A DNA stretch of 64,000 nucleotides from Methanomicrobiales archaeon (GCA_025350045.1 JANXYM010000012.1:1-64000), one strand, 5' to 3'. Numbered from the stretch's first letter, positions 18,806 to 28,949 are shown. Notes: a model not told the origin generated them from the sequence alone. Numbers and translations: made by a program.

Positions 18806-19057
18806 TTAGCACGCCCTTGGCGTGACCATCCATGTTGTGCTGTTCGAATAGCTCCACCGTTTGATGTCCAGTTCCTTGCAGTTGTCTGCAAGGATCGCCA
18901 TGTTGGTTCCTACCTCTTTCGGTGATAATCCAAGGTCTTTTGCTATGTATTTCGATTTGAAATAATGCTTGCCCAGGGTTATACCGGAATTGAGGTACTG
19001 GACGATCTTGTGCTGGGTCTCATTATACGTTTCACGTAACTTTTTGGTAGTTGACAT
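18806..19057 (-). CDS. Small winged-helix-like DNA-binding protein (DUF7123-like)
   Basis: An 83-residue protein from MSTTKKLRETYNETQHKIV to the C-terminal TTWMVTPRAC. The core (YFKSKYIAKDLGLSPKEVGTNMAIL, then a strand pair ending in SYSNSTTWMV) matches a small archaeal family well represented in haloarchaea and looks like a compact winged helix. A regulatory, DNA-binding role is inferred only from this fold impression. ATG 19057 is chosen; an in-frame ATG at 19072 would add five residues and lies close to the expected transcription start. A TATA-like box lies at 19096-19105. Confidence 0.7.
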   Translation of the reverse strand: MSTTKKLRETYNETQHKIVQYLNSGITLGKHYFKSKYIAKDLGLSPKEVGTNMAILADNCKELDIKRWSYSNSTTWMVTPRAC

Positions 19058-19095
19058 GTCATGCCTCAGCATTAGAAACTCATATAATTTAATTC

Positions 19096-19105
19096 CTATA
19101 TAAGT
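19096..19105 (-). promoter_or_regulatory. Putative TATA box for the small winged-helix-like gene
   Basis: CCTATATAAG on the plus strand (CTTATATAGG on the coding strand) lies 24-33 bases before the alternative ATG at 19072, the usual archaeal distance to a transcription start. The transcript may be leaderless or nearly so. Confidence 0.5.
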
Positions 19106-19283
19106 GTTTCTGTTTTTCGGGCGAAAAATTCGGTCTTTAATTTTGTACTGCATCAAAATTCTGACCAGAAAGAATTTATCGGCCGCTCCGGTCGGATTTT
19201 TTTTGAAAAACCTGGTTTTCGGGCATGTTTGGAGTTTTATGGCGATATTTGCGTAAAAAATGAAGATATTTGTCAAAAAAATA

Positions 19284-21131
19284 TTATTGCTGTACCTGTG
19301 CATCGGCTATTTTCTCTATCAATGCTTCGAGAACAACGGAGCGCATACCTTCAACAAATTTTATACTGCCAACCACCAGGTGCCCGCCCCCGCTGATGCC
19401 GCCACCGGGAATCTCGACTCGCAATTCCCTGACCATTTTTGGGATATTCATCAGGACACCGCGTGACCTGAGCACGGCAAAGTCCGGCCCAAATCCGATA
19501 GTAACAACCGGTTTGCCTTCATTCTGCTTACAGAGCCGGTCATGCACCTCACCGGATGTTTTACCCGGGGGTGGGAAGGTGAACTTGTGGGCATGGATCT
19601 CCACATCGAGAAGGAAGAGACGAGCCTCATTTTTTAAGACGCGGGGATCGATGTGGGCCATGCAGGCGCTCATCTGGTCAGCAATCATGGTGTTTGCACC
19701 ATCTATAAGGAGCACTAAGAGTTTCTTGTGGCGCTCGGTATTTCCGGTTAAGTTTAAGATATCCTTGACTATCTCCCGGCCATCATTAAACCGGAGCCAG
19801 AACTGTTCGTAATCAAGGGCAAGGGCAATATCCTTGCAGTGCTGTTCAGGAAAGTTGTCCTGCACAAGGGCAAGGAATAATGCCCGTTCGGGAGCCTCGG
19901 AGCGGTCTCCGACAGCTGCTACTGCCGGCAGGTGGCGGATCAACGATTCAACTTTGGGGTTGATCAACCGTGCGACTTCTGTGCCAAGCATACCTGCAGT
20001 GATGCCAAAGTCTCCCCCGACATGGTAGGGATTGACGTGAGCGAGGAGGTATTTGTCTATTGATGTATCCGGGTGGTGGTGGTCAATCACCACAAACGGG
20101 ATCTCGTAGACACTGGCGATCTTATAGGATGGTTCGTCTTCCTCGGTTGATCCATTATCCGTGAGGATCACGAGCGGCATCTTCTGGCCGAAACGGACAT
20201 GGTCTTTTAACGAGAAGTCAAGGTCACGGGTGATATCTTCGATCTCGTAGAACGGTGCTTTTGAAGGAGCCCGCTTGAATAAGAAGTACTCTGCATCAAA
20301 GTCCCCGCCACTCTCGCGGATAAGGGAAACAACTGCCTGCTCGATTGCCACCGCCGAGCAGATGCCGTCAGCATCCGCATGGTGCCGCAGAATGATCGGC
20401 TGGGAAGTAAAGACCGCTTTTCTGATGATCTTTGCAACCTTTCTCATCTCGGGACGAAGTTTTTCCATGACTTCACTCGGGACAAGGAGCGGGATATTCT
20501 CCGGCTCTGAACGGAGATCCAGTGCCTTTTCAATCCGTACCCTGACAACGCCTGCTTCTTCATCAGTTAGGATTGAAAGGCCGTCGACTTCAATCTGGAG
20601 CTGACCGTTTCTCATCATCACTTCGCCGATAAGCTTGACCATGTTCCCGAGTTCCGCTTCCGGATATGCCCGTACACCGGCTTCGATAAATGCGGCGCCG
20701 TTCTGCGTTCCGGTTTCATCAACAATGGTAAAGATGGTTGGACCACTCGTCTGTTTAATCTGGGCGATCTCACCTTCGATGGCTACGGTCTTTCCCAGTT
20801 TTGAAGGAAGATCGATTATTCTTACCGTGGTGGACTTCCGCTCCACATTCTCCACCTGGTATACCTGGTGCTGTACCTCTTCCAGATCGATATTGCCATT
20901 CGGTCTGATCTCGCGAACTTTGACCAGGATGGAATCGCGTTCCTTGTGTTCTGCTTTTACATTGCTCTTGTGCACAAGCCCCTTGATACGGTCATTTAAC
21001 TGTACGAACATACCAAAGGTTGCAAAACCCTGCACCTTTCCCTGGTAGATATTTCCTGCTTCTACGTCAGCAAGGTCACAGCCGGAACCAAGCCGGTACA
21101 CGAGCACATTGTTTGAATCGTTATTTTCCAT
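19284..21131 (-). CDS. Archaeal RecJ-like DHH phosphoesterase with S1 and OB domains
   Basis: A 615-residue protein. Residues about 20-90 form an S1 RNA-binding domain (GKVQGFATFGMFVQL, KGLVHKSNV). Residues about 100-185 form a nucleic-acid-binding OB fold. Residues about 240-430 are a DHH phosphoesterase domain (RHHADADGIC, LTDNGS, VIDHHHPD). The C-terminus carries DHHA1 with GGGISGGGHLVVGS. It is related to the archaeal RecJ-like nucleases (COG1107 type) and should act as a 5' to 3' exonuclease or a nucleotide phosphodiesterase; the substrate is not evident. It lies 168 bases downstream of the RNase Z gene on the same strand. ATG 21131 is preceded by a GAGAG-type site. Confidence 0.85.
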   Translation of the reverse strand: MENNDSNNVLVYRLGSGCDLADVEAGNIYQGKVQGFATFGMFVQLNDRIKGLVHKSNVKAEHKERDSILVKVREIRPNGNIDLEEVQHQVYQVENVERKSTTVRIIDLPSKLGKTVAIEGEIAQIKQTSGPTIFTIVDETGTQNGAAFIEAGVRAYPEAELGNMVKLIGEVMMRNGQLQIEVDGLSILTDEEAGVVRVRIEKALDLRSEPENIPLLVPSEVMEKLRPEMRKVAKIIRKAVFTSQPIILRHHADADGICSAVAIEQAVVSLIRESGGDFDAEYFLFKRAPSKAPFYEIEDITRDLDFSLKDHVRFGQKMPLVILTDNGSTEEDEPSYKIASVYEIPFVVIDHHHPDTSIDKYLLAHVNPYHVGGDFGITAGMLGTEVARLINPKVESLIRHLPAVAAVGDRSEAPERALFLALVQDNFPEQHCKDIALALDYEQFWLRFNDGREIVKDILNLTGNTERHKKLLVLLIDGANTMIADQMSACMAHIDPRVLKNEARLFLLDVEIHAHKFTFPPPGKTSGEVHDRLCKQNEGKPVVTIGFGPDFAVLRSRGVLMNIPKMVRELRVEIPGGGISGGGHLVVGSIKFVEGMRSVVLEALIEKIADAQVQQ

Positions 21132-21299
21132 TTTCTCTCACCACACACACAGCGAAACGGGCATTTTCTTTTGGTTTTTTTGTAAATGCCACGCGATTGA
21201 ATACTGCTCTGTATATGCATGAATGGGTGGCTGAAGGTTTAATTTACTTGTTACCAATAAAAAAAGTGGAAACCGCGGTTAAATAAAAGAAGAACCTGT

Positions 21300-22238
21300 T
21301 CAATCCCGGAACGGGACTTCAATCATATCGAGGTCATTGGGGGATAGTACCGTTCCGGAGAACTTTTTCTTTGCATCGCTGATATGCGACTGTGCATCGA
21401 TATAGCGTGAACTGGTGTGTACAAGAACCAACGTGTGGACAGACAGGATGGCTGCTGCTTCCCCGGCCTGGGTTGCGGTAGCATGATAAAATTCCGCAGC
21501 CCGTTGCGCCTCCGATTCATCATACGTGGCATCATGGATCAGCATATCTGCATTTCGGGCAATGTTTCCCAATGTTGCATGGATGGCCCGGGTGTCACCG
21601 GTATATACAATCTTACGCCCCGGGCGCGGGGTGCCGAGGACCTCTTCAGGCTTCACTTCGCGTTTTTGCCCTTCGACACCGATCGTAACGGTCTCCCCGC
21701 GCTGGAGCCGGCCGAACAGGGGTCCCGGGGGGACGCCAAGAGCGATTGCTCCTTCGCGGTCGAACCTGCCCGGACGGGGATCTTCTTCCAGTGAATATCC
21801 CAGAGCGGGCATCCCGTGACTGACGGCAAATGCGGTGATGGTATACCCATCGAACCGCACCCATGATCCATGCGTGAGTTCAACAGCGTCAATAGTGAAT
21901 TTCAGATTGAACCGTGTTACCTGACGCAGGGTGGTGACGAACTCCTGTACCCATTCCGGCCCGTAGATGGTGAGGGGTTCAGTCCGGCCGTTGAATGACA
22001 TGGTCTGGACAAGACCGAATATGCCAAGGAAATGATCGGCATGCCAGTGGGTAACAAAGATTGCGTTGACTAAAAATCCGCATCGCGCTCTCATCATCTG
22101 CTGCTGGGCGCCTTCCCCGCAGTCAAAGAGGAGGGTATCGGCACCGCGTCGTATCATAATGCAGGGAGGATTACGTTGCGGTGTTGGCAGGGCACCGGCA
22201 GTGCCCAGGAAATACACGTGCAGTGTCTCGCCGCTCAT
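21300..22238 (-). CDS. rnz: Ribonuclease Z
   Basis: A 312-residue metallo-beta-lactamase fold endonuclease that removes the 3' trailer of tRNA precursors. The N-terminal FLGTAGALPTPQRN, the zinc motif THWHADHFLG, the later VYTGDTR and IHDATYDES, and the C-terminal LVHTSSRY are the expected conserved blocks. The length fits the short (dimeric) RNase Z. I use ATG 22238, whose ATGA overlaps the stop of the upstream isomerase-like gene; a GTG at 22247 would add three residues. Confidence 0.94.
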   Translation of the reverse strand: MSGETLHVYFLGTAGALPTPQRNPPCIMIRRGADTLLFDCGEGAQQQMMRARCGFLVNAIFVTHWHADHFLGIFGLVQTMSFNGRTEPLTIYGPEWVQEFVTTLRQVTRFNLKFTIDAVELTHGSWVRFDGYTITAFAVSHGMPALGYSLEEDPRPGRFDREGAIALGVPPGPLFGRLQRGETVTIGVEGQKREVKPEEVLGTPRPGRKIVYTGDTRAIHATLGNIARNADMLIHDATYDESEAQRAAEFYHATATQAGEAAAILSVHTLVLVHTSSRYIDAQSHISDAKKKFSGTVLSPNDLDMIEVPFRD

Positions 22239-23008
22239 GAAAAACACCTGTTAAAGACCGGCAGGCTCTTTTTAGCCTCTTCTATGGATCGCCCTTCAAT
22301 AACAACTATGCCATTATATTTTTCACAGACAGCCTTTCCCACTACTGCCCAGTTGATTAACCCGTCTCCCAGTGCCAGATGTTCATCAGAAGAACCGTGG
22401 TTGTCGTGAATATGGATCTGGCTGGCTTTACCGACATACGGCAGGAAACTGTTCACTTTACCCAGCGTATTCGCGTGACCGAAATCAAAGGTCATACCAA
22501 TTCCCTCTATTCCCTCAGTCATGCCCATGAGTTCTTCGGGAAGCTGGCAAAGGAATTCTTTCACATTGATCATATTTTCCACACACGCAAGGACAGAATG
22601 GTCAGCAGCACATTTCCCGATCTGCCTGAGTGCCTCTTTCTGGAGATTCCAGACTTTCTGGGGCATTAGTTTCCCTACAGGAGAAAGGTAGCCGGGATGG
22701 ATGGTTATCCGGTCTGCAAAAGCAGAGGCATGGGTTATGCAGGTACATATCTGCCGGATTGATTCACGCCATATGGGATCGTTTAACGTGGCAAGGTTCA
22801 GGTCCCCAAACGGGGCATGCACAGAAATACCCAGGTCTGTGCTTGCAATCACCTCTTTAATTTTTTTGAGGCATTCGGGATTGTCGAGTTTGTAGTTCCC
22901 GTCAGCTACGATCTCCCACCCCTCATATCCGGCTTCTTCTATTCCATACACCCACGCGATGTCGTCCCAGACTTTTGATGAGGAAGAAAAGAACGGTTTG
23001 AGGGTCAT
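22235..23008 (-). CDS. TIM-barrel sugar phosphate isomerase/epimerase-like protein
   Basis: A 257-residue protein of the xylose isomerase-like/AP endonuclease 2 TIM-barrel superfamily. Conserved metal-binding positions appear as SVHAPFGD, ITIHPGY, VENM, MTFDFGHANTLG and IHIHDNHGSSDEHLALGDG. The last region is typical of sugar isomerases/epimerases and endonuclease IV. The substrate is unknown. Its start overlaps the stop of the upstream kinase gene (ATGA) and its stop overlaps the RNase Z start, so it sits inside a tightly coupled chain. Confidence 0.82.
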   Translation of the reverse strand: MTLKPFFSSSSKVWDDIAWVYGIEEAGYEGWEIVADGNYKLDNPECLKKIKEVIASTDLGISVHAPFGDLNLATLNDPIWRESIRQICTCITHASAFADRITIHPGYLSPVGKLMPQKVWNLQKEALRQIGKCAADHSVLACVENMINVKEFLCQLPEELMGMTEGIEGIGMTFDFGHANTLGKVNSFLPYVGKASQIHIHDNHGSSDEHLALGDGLINWAVVGKAVCEKYNGIVVIEGRSIEEAKKSLPVFNRCFS

Positions 23009-23553
23009 GGATCCCGTCCCAGTGAAGCAAGTACCGAAATGACCGCTGTGGAGAACTCCTCGAGACTGCCCTCATTTTTTATCCTGATATCCGCTTCTGC
23101 AAGTGCATTATTAAGTCCCCAGTTCATTTCGCGTTCATCCCGGGTACGCAGGGATTCAGGCAGCACAAAATCATCCGAACGACCACGAACCCTGATTCGG
23201 TCAAGTCGTTTTTCAAATGAGGAATCAATGCTGATGAGCGTGAACGCGGGAAACTGCTTCCGGAATAACCTTACTTCCGCATCTCCCCGTATTCCATCGA
23301 CAAGGACCAGGGGCGCAGTCTGCTTCATTATTTCCGGTACGCACAGCGCAGCGATCGCATCCATGCCGCTCTCCGCACGAAGCCTGTTGGCGGTTGCCCC
23401 GAAATTCGTATCCGTAGGATCGAGTCCCGCTTTGAGAACCGCAGCCCGGATCCTATCGCCCATGACTATGACCGGGATACCTGTTTCTGCCGCAATCTTT
23501 GAAAATTCACCTTTGCCGCTTGCGGGCAGCCCGACGACTCCTATCACCTTCAT
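23005..23553 (-). CDS. P-loop nucleotide kinase-like protein, UPF0200 type
   Basis: A 182-residue P-loop protein starting MKVIGVVGLPASGKGEFS (Walker A). It is related to dephospho-CoA and adenylate kinases and to the archaeal UPF0200 family. LVDGIRGDAEVRLFR is the Walker B-like segment and DRIRVRGRSDD a likely lid region. The substrate is unknown. A very good ribosome binding site (AGGAGGTGA) precedes ATG 23553, inside the end of the radical SAM gene, with a 47-base overlap. The stop overlaps the next start as ATGA. Confidence 0.82.
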   Translation of the reverse strand: MKVIGVVGLPASGKGEFSKIAAETGIPVIVMGDRIRAAVLKAGLDPTDTNFGATANRLRAESGMDAIAALCVPEIMKQTAPLVLVDGIRGDAEVRLFRKQFPAFTLISIDSSFEKRLDRIRVRGRSDDFVLPESLRTRDEREMNWGLNNALAEADIRIKNEGSLEEFSTAVISVLASLGRDP

Positions 23554-24238
23554 AGACAATTTCACCTCCTTCACGGGTCCGGATCCTGACACTGCGTGCA
23601 AGCCCGTCAGCAATTTTCTTCATCTCTGCTTCAGAGAGCGGGCGCACATCTTCGGCCACACCCTGTTGCAGCACAATATCCACACTTCCTGCCTCTTGTG
23701 CGATGATGGAAACTTCATCGTCGTATCCCCGGAACAGGGTGATCACGACTTCGAACTCCGGAAGGAGTCCGCTTTCGTGGGCTCCTTTGCAGAGTGAAAG
23801 GGACTTCTGTACATCCTTAACATAATCTCCCTTGAGGAGATTATTATACCGCGCCCATCGCGCTTTTATGTCCAGTGCCACGTGATCGATGAGTCTCTCG
23901 TTGATCAGGGCTTCAAGTGTGCCCGGATAAACACCGTTGGTATGCACTCCCACGGCAAGTCCCATAGTTTTTACCGACCGGGCCAGTGAGAGCAGGGCCT
24001 CTTTCTGTGCGGTAGGTTCTCCTCCGGAGAAGACAACTCCGCTGATGGCGAGGAGGGATCCGGAAATCAGTTCCACAATCTCTTCGCAGTCGCGCTCGTC
24101 TTTACCTGCAAGAATCGCAGAGTTCTGGCAGTACGTGCACCGGACCGGGCATCCCCGGAAAAATACCGCGCAGGCAGACCTCCCCCGCCAGTCAACCGTT
24201 GATAGCGGGACAAACCCCCCGAAGTTCAGTTTGATCAA
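23507..24238 (-). CDS. Radical SAM activating enzyme (NrdG/PflA type)
   Basis: A radical SAM protein of about 243 residues. The 4Fe-4S motif CPVRCTYC (Cys 30, 34, 37 from the start used here) is followed by VVFSGGEPTAQKEAL, the SAM-binding GGE region. The opening NFGGFVPLSTVDWRGR is typical of anaerobic ribonucleotide reductase activases and their relatives. It should generate a glycyl radical on a partner that is not visible in the window. The start is uncertain: I use TTG 24238, which gives the usual family N-terminus, but the frame is open to a GTG at 24325. It overlaps the P-loop kinase gene downstream. Confidence 0.82.
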   Translation of the reverse strand: MIKLNFGGFVPLSTVDWRGRSACAVFFRGCPVRCTYCQNSAILAGKDERDCEEIVELISGSLLAISGVVFSGGEPTAQKEALLSLARSVKTMGLAVGVHTNGVYPGTLEALINERLIDHVALDIKARWARYNNLLKGDYVKDVQKSLSLCKGAHESGLLPEFEVVITLFRGYDDEVSIIAQEAGSVDIVLQQGVAEDVRPLSEAEMKKIADGLARSVRIRTREGGEIVYEGDRSRRAARKRQR

Positions 24239-24416
24239 ATCACCGTGGGGTAGTATTTTGGCACAAAGATTATTTGACCTTATTGAGTGGGAATTGCAGC
24301 ATTCTGAATGTAGGAGGAACAACACCGTATTCCTGGCGGCTGATCAGAAACGTGATCAGGGCGCATAAAATCATAAGCTGTGGTAAAGGGCGCCTGAGAA
24401 AAAAAGAGGATCGGTA

Positions 24417-25694
24417 TCAGAACTGGAAGTGCTTGTTCACGATCTTGATCGCACAATAGTCGCCGCACATGGTGCAGCCATCCGTGTCTGCCGGCATACG
24501 TTCCTTCCTTATGGCTTTTGCGCGTTCCGGGTTCATGGCAACGGCAAACTGGCGGTCCCAGTCAAGATCACGGCGGGCATGTCCCATCTCCAGATCGAGA
24601 TCCCGGGTCTTTTTCAGTTTGATCATATCCCCGACATGGGCGGCAATGCGGGAACTCATGACTCCTTCATAGACCTCTTCGGGCGTTGGAAGCGCGAGGT
24701 GTTCAGCAGGTGTAACATAGCAGATGAAATCTGCGCCAAGGGATGATGAGATTGCTGCACCGATTGCAGCAACCCGGTCATCATACCCCGGGGCAATATC
24801 CGTGACAATGGGACCCAGCATGTAGAACGGTTTGTTATTGGTGACCCGTTTCATCAGGGTAACATTTGCAGCGATCTCATCGATGGGTACATGGCCCGGG
24901 CCTTCGACAATGACCGGAACATTCTGCTTATGCGCAATATCGGCAAGCTCGGCATTGATGAGCAGTTCCTGGACCGCTGCGCGATCGGTAGCGTCATGGA
25001 TTGCCCCGGCGCGCATACCGTTACCCATGGAGAGGGTGACTTCGTGCTCCTTCATAATCTCCAGCAGGTAATCAAATTCACTGTAGAGCGGATTCTCCTT
25101 CTCATTGTGGAGCATCCATGCGGTCATGAATGCGCCGCCGCGTGAGACAAGCCCGCCATGGCGACCCTGGTTTTTCAGGCGCTTGACCGTATCAAAGTTG
25201 ATGCCGGTATGGATGGCCATGAAGTTGGTCCCGAGTTTGGCCTGTTCTGCGGTGATGCGGAAAAGGTCATCCTCTTTCATGTTGACAACAGCGCCATCTT
25301 TGATAGCCGCTTCAATGAATGCCTGGTAGAGGGGGACGCACCCTACCGACAGGTTCGTGTTGGCGATGACCTGTTTGCGGATCTCAACAAAATCGCCGCC
25401 GGTTGAGAGTTCCATCAGGGTATCGGCACCGGCACGCTCGGCCTGTTTTGCCTTCTCGATCTCCTGGGGAATATCAACAATATCTGTCGATGTACCTATG
25501 GATGCATTGACCTTGGTGCGGAGTCCGTCGCCAATCCCGCAGATCTTCACTTTGCGGTAAGGCGAGACCGGGATGACGATGTGGCCTCCTGCAACGCCGC
25601 GCCGGACAAAGTCTTCGGTGACTCCTTCCTGCCTGGCGACAATCTTCATCTCTTCGGTGACGATACCCTTCTTGGCATCCGCAACTATACTCAT
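24417..25694 (-). CDS. thiC: Phosphomethylpyrimidine synthase ThiC
   Basis: A 425-residue radical SAM enzyme converting aminoimidazole ribotide to hydroxymethylpyrimidine phosphate for thiamine synthesis. The core motifs MELSTGGDF, NGMRAGAIHDATD and VEGPGHVPIDE are clear. The C-terminal cluster motif is CTMCGDYC, with Cys at 407, 410 and 414. The CX2CX3C spacing is one residue shorter than the bacterial CX2CX4C and is usual for archaeal ThiC. It has no long N-terminal extension. I looked in 25695-26008 for a thiamine riboswitch and saw none. Confidence 0.95.
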   Translation of the reverse strand: MSIVADAKKGIVTEEMKIVARQEGVTEDFVRRGVAGGHIVIPVSPYRKVKICGIGDGLRTKVNASIGTSTDIVDIPQEIEKAKQAERAGADTLMELSTGGDFVEIRKQVIANTNLSVGCVPLYQAFIEAAIKDGAVVNMKEDDLFRITAEQAKLGTNFMAIHTGINFDTVKRLKNQGRHGGLVSRGGAFMTAWMLHNEKENPLYSEFDYLLEIMKEHEVTLSMGNGMRAGAIHDATDRAAVQELLINAELADIAHKQNVPVIVEGPGHVPIDEIAANVTLMKRVTNNKPFYMLGPIVTDIAPGYDDRVAAIGAAISSSLGADFICYVTPAEHLALPTPEEVYEGVMSSRIAAHVGDMIKLKKTRDLDLEMGHARRDLDWDRQFAVAMNPERAKAIRKERMPADTDGCTMCGDYCAIKIVNKHFQF

Positions 25695-25953
25695 GGCATA
25701 CAGGTTGCTGTAAAGACCAGATAAAGGCTCGTTTTTGCAATTCTGGATTAAAACTGGCTTGTCTTCTTAACAAGTAAAGTTGATTTGGAATAACGCAGAA
25801 TTCTTTGCTTTGCGATTTTGACGCCAAGTGCGATTCCGGTCGTGAAAAACAACCCGGGGTCTTTTATCCGGACAATTACATTCCTGGCGAATTGATCAAC
25901 GGGTTTCCCCATCATTTCTCCCGGGTATTGTGTCGATTTCCTCTACGCTTTAG

Positions 25954-25965
25954 TTTATATATAAT
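25954..25965 (+). promoter_or_regulatory. Putative TATA box for cdc48
   Basis: TTTATATATAAT lies 44-55 bases upstream of the cdc48 ATG at 26009. A start of transcription about 25 bases downstream would give a leader of roughly 25 bases. This is one of the clearest TATA elements in the window. Confidence 0.6.
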
Positions 25966-26008
25966 TGAACGCTAACTTATGGTAAACCTTGAATGAACGG
26001 GGTGTTTT

Positions 26009-28405
26009 ATGATGACTGAAAAAGATTTTGCAGAAGTAACCGTGAAGGAAGCAACCCACGATGACGCCGGTCGCGGTATTGCCCGGGTGAGCATTGAAGT
26101 GATGAAGAAACTCGGGCTGGTTTCGGGCGATGTGATCGAGATCCAGGGTAAGAAGAAGGCAGCTGCAGTTGTCTGGCCCGGGTTTGCACAGGATACCGGG
26201 TATTCGATCCTCCGTGTGGACGGGAACATACGGGGAAATGCCGGAACCGGTATCGATGAGCGGGTAAAGATCAAAAAATCCGAAGCAGTGTATGCCAAAA
26301 AGGTGGTGATACAGCCAACCCAGCCGATTCGGCTCGTCGGAGGTGAACAGTACCTTGCACGGGTATTGCGCGGCCGGTCCGTGATGGAAGGCCAGACTGT
26401 CCGCGTGGATGTGATTGGAAACTCGATCACCCTGGTGATTGCCAAAGTCGCCCCGAAGGGGATTGCAATTGTCACTGATGAGACCGAGATCGAACTCAAG
26501 GAGGAGCCTTATAAACCCGAAGAGGGAATGCGGGAAGTCTCGGACATCCACTATGAAGATATTGGCGGGCTTGGCCGGGAGCTCCAGCTTGTGCGGGAGA
26601 TGATCGAACTTCCCCTGCGGCATCCTGAGATCTTTGAGCGCCTGGGTATCCAGCCCCCCAAGGGTGTGCTGCTCTACGGGCCTCCGGGAACCGGAAAGAC
26701 CCTTATTGCAAAAGCGGTAGCCAACGAAGTGGATGCGCATTTCATCACCATCTCCGGCCCGGAGATCGTGAGCGGAACTTATGGCGCAAGTGAAGGAAAA
26801 CTCCGGGAAGTCTTTGAAGAAGCGCAGGCCAATGCTCCGGCTATCATCTTCATTGATGAAGTCGATTCAATCGCCCCGAAACGCGAGGATACCAAGGGAG
26901 AACTCGAACGACGTGTGGTTGCCCAGCTTCTCGCCCTCATGGACGGGCTGAAAGGGCGCGGGCAGGTTATTGTGATCGCTGCAACCAACCTGCCGGACTC
27001 CATTGACCCGGCACTCCGCCGGGGGGGCCGGTTTGACCGGGAGATCGAGATCGGGATACCGGACAAGAAAGGCCGGCTGGAGATCTTCCAGGTACACACC
27101 CGTGGTGTACCGCTTGCAGATAACGTGAAGATCGAGGAATATGCCAATTCCACTCACGGGTTTGTGGGAGCAGATGTTGCACTGCTGGTCAAGGAAGCGG
27201 CAATGCATGCTCTCAGGAAAGTCATTCCCTTAATCAAGATCGATGAGGAGATCCCCAATGAAGTGCTCGATGCGCTGCGCGTGACCAATGAAGATTTTGC
27301 AGAGGCAAGGAAGCATGTCGAGCCCTCGGCAATGCGTGAAGTGCTTGTTGAAGTGCCCGATATCACCTGGAAGCAGGTGGGAGGACTTGAAGAGACCAAG
27401 CAGGAACTCAAGGAGGCAGTCGAATGGCCCCTGAAGTACCCGGATGTCTTTGCACGGCTCCAGACCAAGCCCCCGAAAGGCATACTCCTCTTCGGTCCGC
27501 CCGGCACGGGAAAGACCCTGCTTGCAAAAGCGGTGGCAAACGAGAGCGAGTGCAACTTCATCGCGGTAAAAGGCCCCGAACTCCTCTCAAAATGGGTGGG
27601 GGAGTCAGAAAAAGGGGTCAGGGAGATCTTCCGGAAAGCGCGGCAGGCATCGCCGTCCATCATCTTCTTCGATGAGATCGATGCGCTGGTGCCTAAAAGG
27701 GGAAGCTACCAGGGTTCATCCCATGTAACTGAGAGTGTGGTATCCCAGATTCTCACGGAACTTGACGGCATGGAAGAGCTAAAAAATGTTACCGTTCTTG
27801 CAGCAACAAACCGCCCGGACATGCTCGACGATGCCCTGCTCAGGCCGGGCAGGCTCGAGCGGCACATCTATGTACCAGCCCCGGATGAAGAGAGCAGGAA
27901 GAAGATCCTCGAAGTCTATCTTGGAGGGGAGGCCGGGAATATCTTATCAAAGGATGTGGATATCGACGCTCTCGTGAAACAGACCGAAGGGTATGTGGGT
28001 GCAGATATCGAATCGCTTGTCCGCGAAGCCAAGATGGCAGCCATGCGCGAATTCATCGTCCTGATGGGTGACCGGGGGGAACAGGAACGCAACGATGCGA
28101 TCATCAATGTGATGATCACCAAAGCGCATTTTGATGCTGCACTGCTCAATGTAAGGGGTTCTCTTGACCGTGAAGCCATCGAGGTGTCAGAGCAGCAGGC
28201 ATGGCAGATGCTCTACAACGAAGATCAGCGCACTCTTCTGAAGAACGCAGCAGCAGCCCTCAGTCGTGCCGGAGTAATGAAAAAGGGTAACTCTGACCCC
28301 CGGGCAGATGAGCTTCGTAAGGCTCTCTACCACGGGAAAAAAGACTTTACCGCCATTAAAAAACTGAACGATGAACTGGAAAAAAAAGAAAAGCCGAGTA
28401 AATGA
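26009..28405 (+). CDS. cdc48: Cdc48/p97 (VAT) AAA+ ATPase
   Basis: A 798-residue double-ring AAA+ unfoldase that pulls substrates apart and feeds them to the archaeal proteasome. Residues 1-185 are the N-terminal double-psi barrel domain. The two AAA domains each have Walker A GPPGTGKT (about residues 227 and 497) and Walker B (IIFIDEVDS and IIFFDEIDA). The SRH of the first domain is [13 protein letters not shown] and of the second [12 protein letters not shown]. The start is ATGATG at 26009; either Met could be used. A broken small heat-shock protein gene follows, so a protein quality-control pair may once have stood here. Confidence 0.95.
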   Translation: MMTEKDFAEVTVKEATHDDAGRGIARVSIEVMKKLGLVSGDVIEIQGKKKAAAVVWPGFAQDTGYSILRVDGNIRGNAGTGIDERVKIKKSEAVYAKKVVIQPTQPIRLVGGEQYLARVLRGRSVMEGQTVRVDVIGNSITLVIAKVAPKGIAIVTDETEIELKEEPYKPEEGMREVSDIHYEDIGGLGRELQLVREMIELPLRHPEIFERLGIQPPKGVLLYGPPGTGKTLIAKAVANEVDAHFITISGPEIVSGTYGASEGKLREVFEEAQANAPAIIFIDEVDSIAPKREDTKGELERRVVAQLLALMDGLKGRGQVIVIAATNLPDSIDPALRRGGRFDREIEIGIPDKKGRLEIFQVHTRGVPLADNVKIEEYANSTHGFVGADVALLVKEAAMHALRKVIPLIKIDEEIPNEVLDALRVTNEDFAEARKHVEPSAMREVLVEVPDITWKQVGGLEETKQELKEAVEWPLKYPDVFARLQTKPPKGILLFGPPGTGKTLLAKAVANESECNFIAVKGPELLSKWVGESEKGVREIFRKARQASPSIIFFDEIDALVPKRGSYQGSSHVTESVVSQILTELDGMEELKNVTVLAATNRPDMLDDALLRPGRLERHIYVPAPDEESRKKILEVYLGGEAGNILSKDVDIDALVKQTEGYVGADIESLVREAKMAAMREFIVLMGDRGEQERNDAIINVMITKAHFDAALLNVRGSLDREAIEVSEQQAWQMLYNEDQRTLLKNAAAALSRAGVMKKGNSDPRADELRKALYHGKKDFTAIKKLNDELEKKEKPSK

Positions 28406-28434
28406 AACAAAAATCAAAAAAAATGAGGAAAATC

Positions 28435-28949
28435 ATGCATGAGGATACGCAGGACATATCCCGTGAGATGGATGCATGAGCGGACCCTCTCTTTGCCCGC
28501 ATGGCCCGGAACTTCGGTGACGGTGTATCGCAGGATCTGGTTCCCTTATATCCATTTGAGGATGGTGATACCCTGCCGGCACCGTCCGGCTTTACGGAAT
28601 CGTACCCCTCGTGTGCAGTTTTAAGAACCTGTACCGGAACTGCACAGGATAGAAAATGCCGTGATGGTAGTAGCCGGACTGCCGGGTGCGACACCGGAAT
28701 CCGTCCGCCTTACGGTTGCAGGAGATAACCTCCTCATCGATACGGATGGCGGCGTAAAGTCAGTATCCTGCAACGGTCGCACTTCCCCCGGTGTATCCGG
28801 GTTCAATACAGAGTTCGATCAAAAACGGCGTGCCCGAAGTGACATTCAGGTCTGCAGCAGAGTCCCGGGGATATGAATTCCGGCGTGAAAACCACCCCTA
28901 TCTCTTTTGTAATAATCCGGTTCCGGGTTTTAAGCAGTGCATCTCCTGA
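28435..28949 (+). pseudogene. Broken Hsp20/alpha-crystallin small heat-shock protein gene
   Basis: Fragments of one small heat-shock protein lie in three frames. Frame one begins MHEDTQDISREMDA, meets an in-frame TGA (28477-28479), then continues ADPLFARMARNFGDG. After a frameshift near 28620-28660, frame two reads VMVVAGLPGATPESVRL and NLLIDTDGG, the core of the alpha-crystallin domain. After a second shift near 28765, frame three reads ATVALPPVYPGSIQSSIKNG, then PEVTF, ending at TGA 28947-28949. The order and the total of about 170 codons fit a complete sHSP. One stop and two frameshifts argue for true decay rather than a single sequencing error. Confidence 0.8.

Noticed and set aside
25695-26008. 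Possible thiamine riboswitch upstream of thiC
   Set aside because: I looked for the conserved TPP-riboswitch core (CUGAGA and the downstream GAACCUGA-type segment) on the minus strand and found neither.
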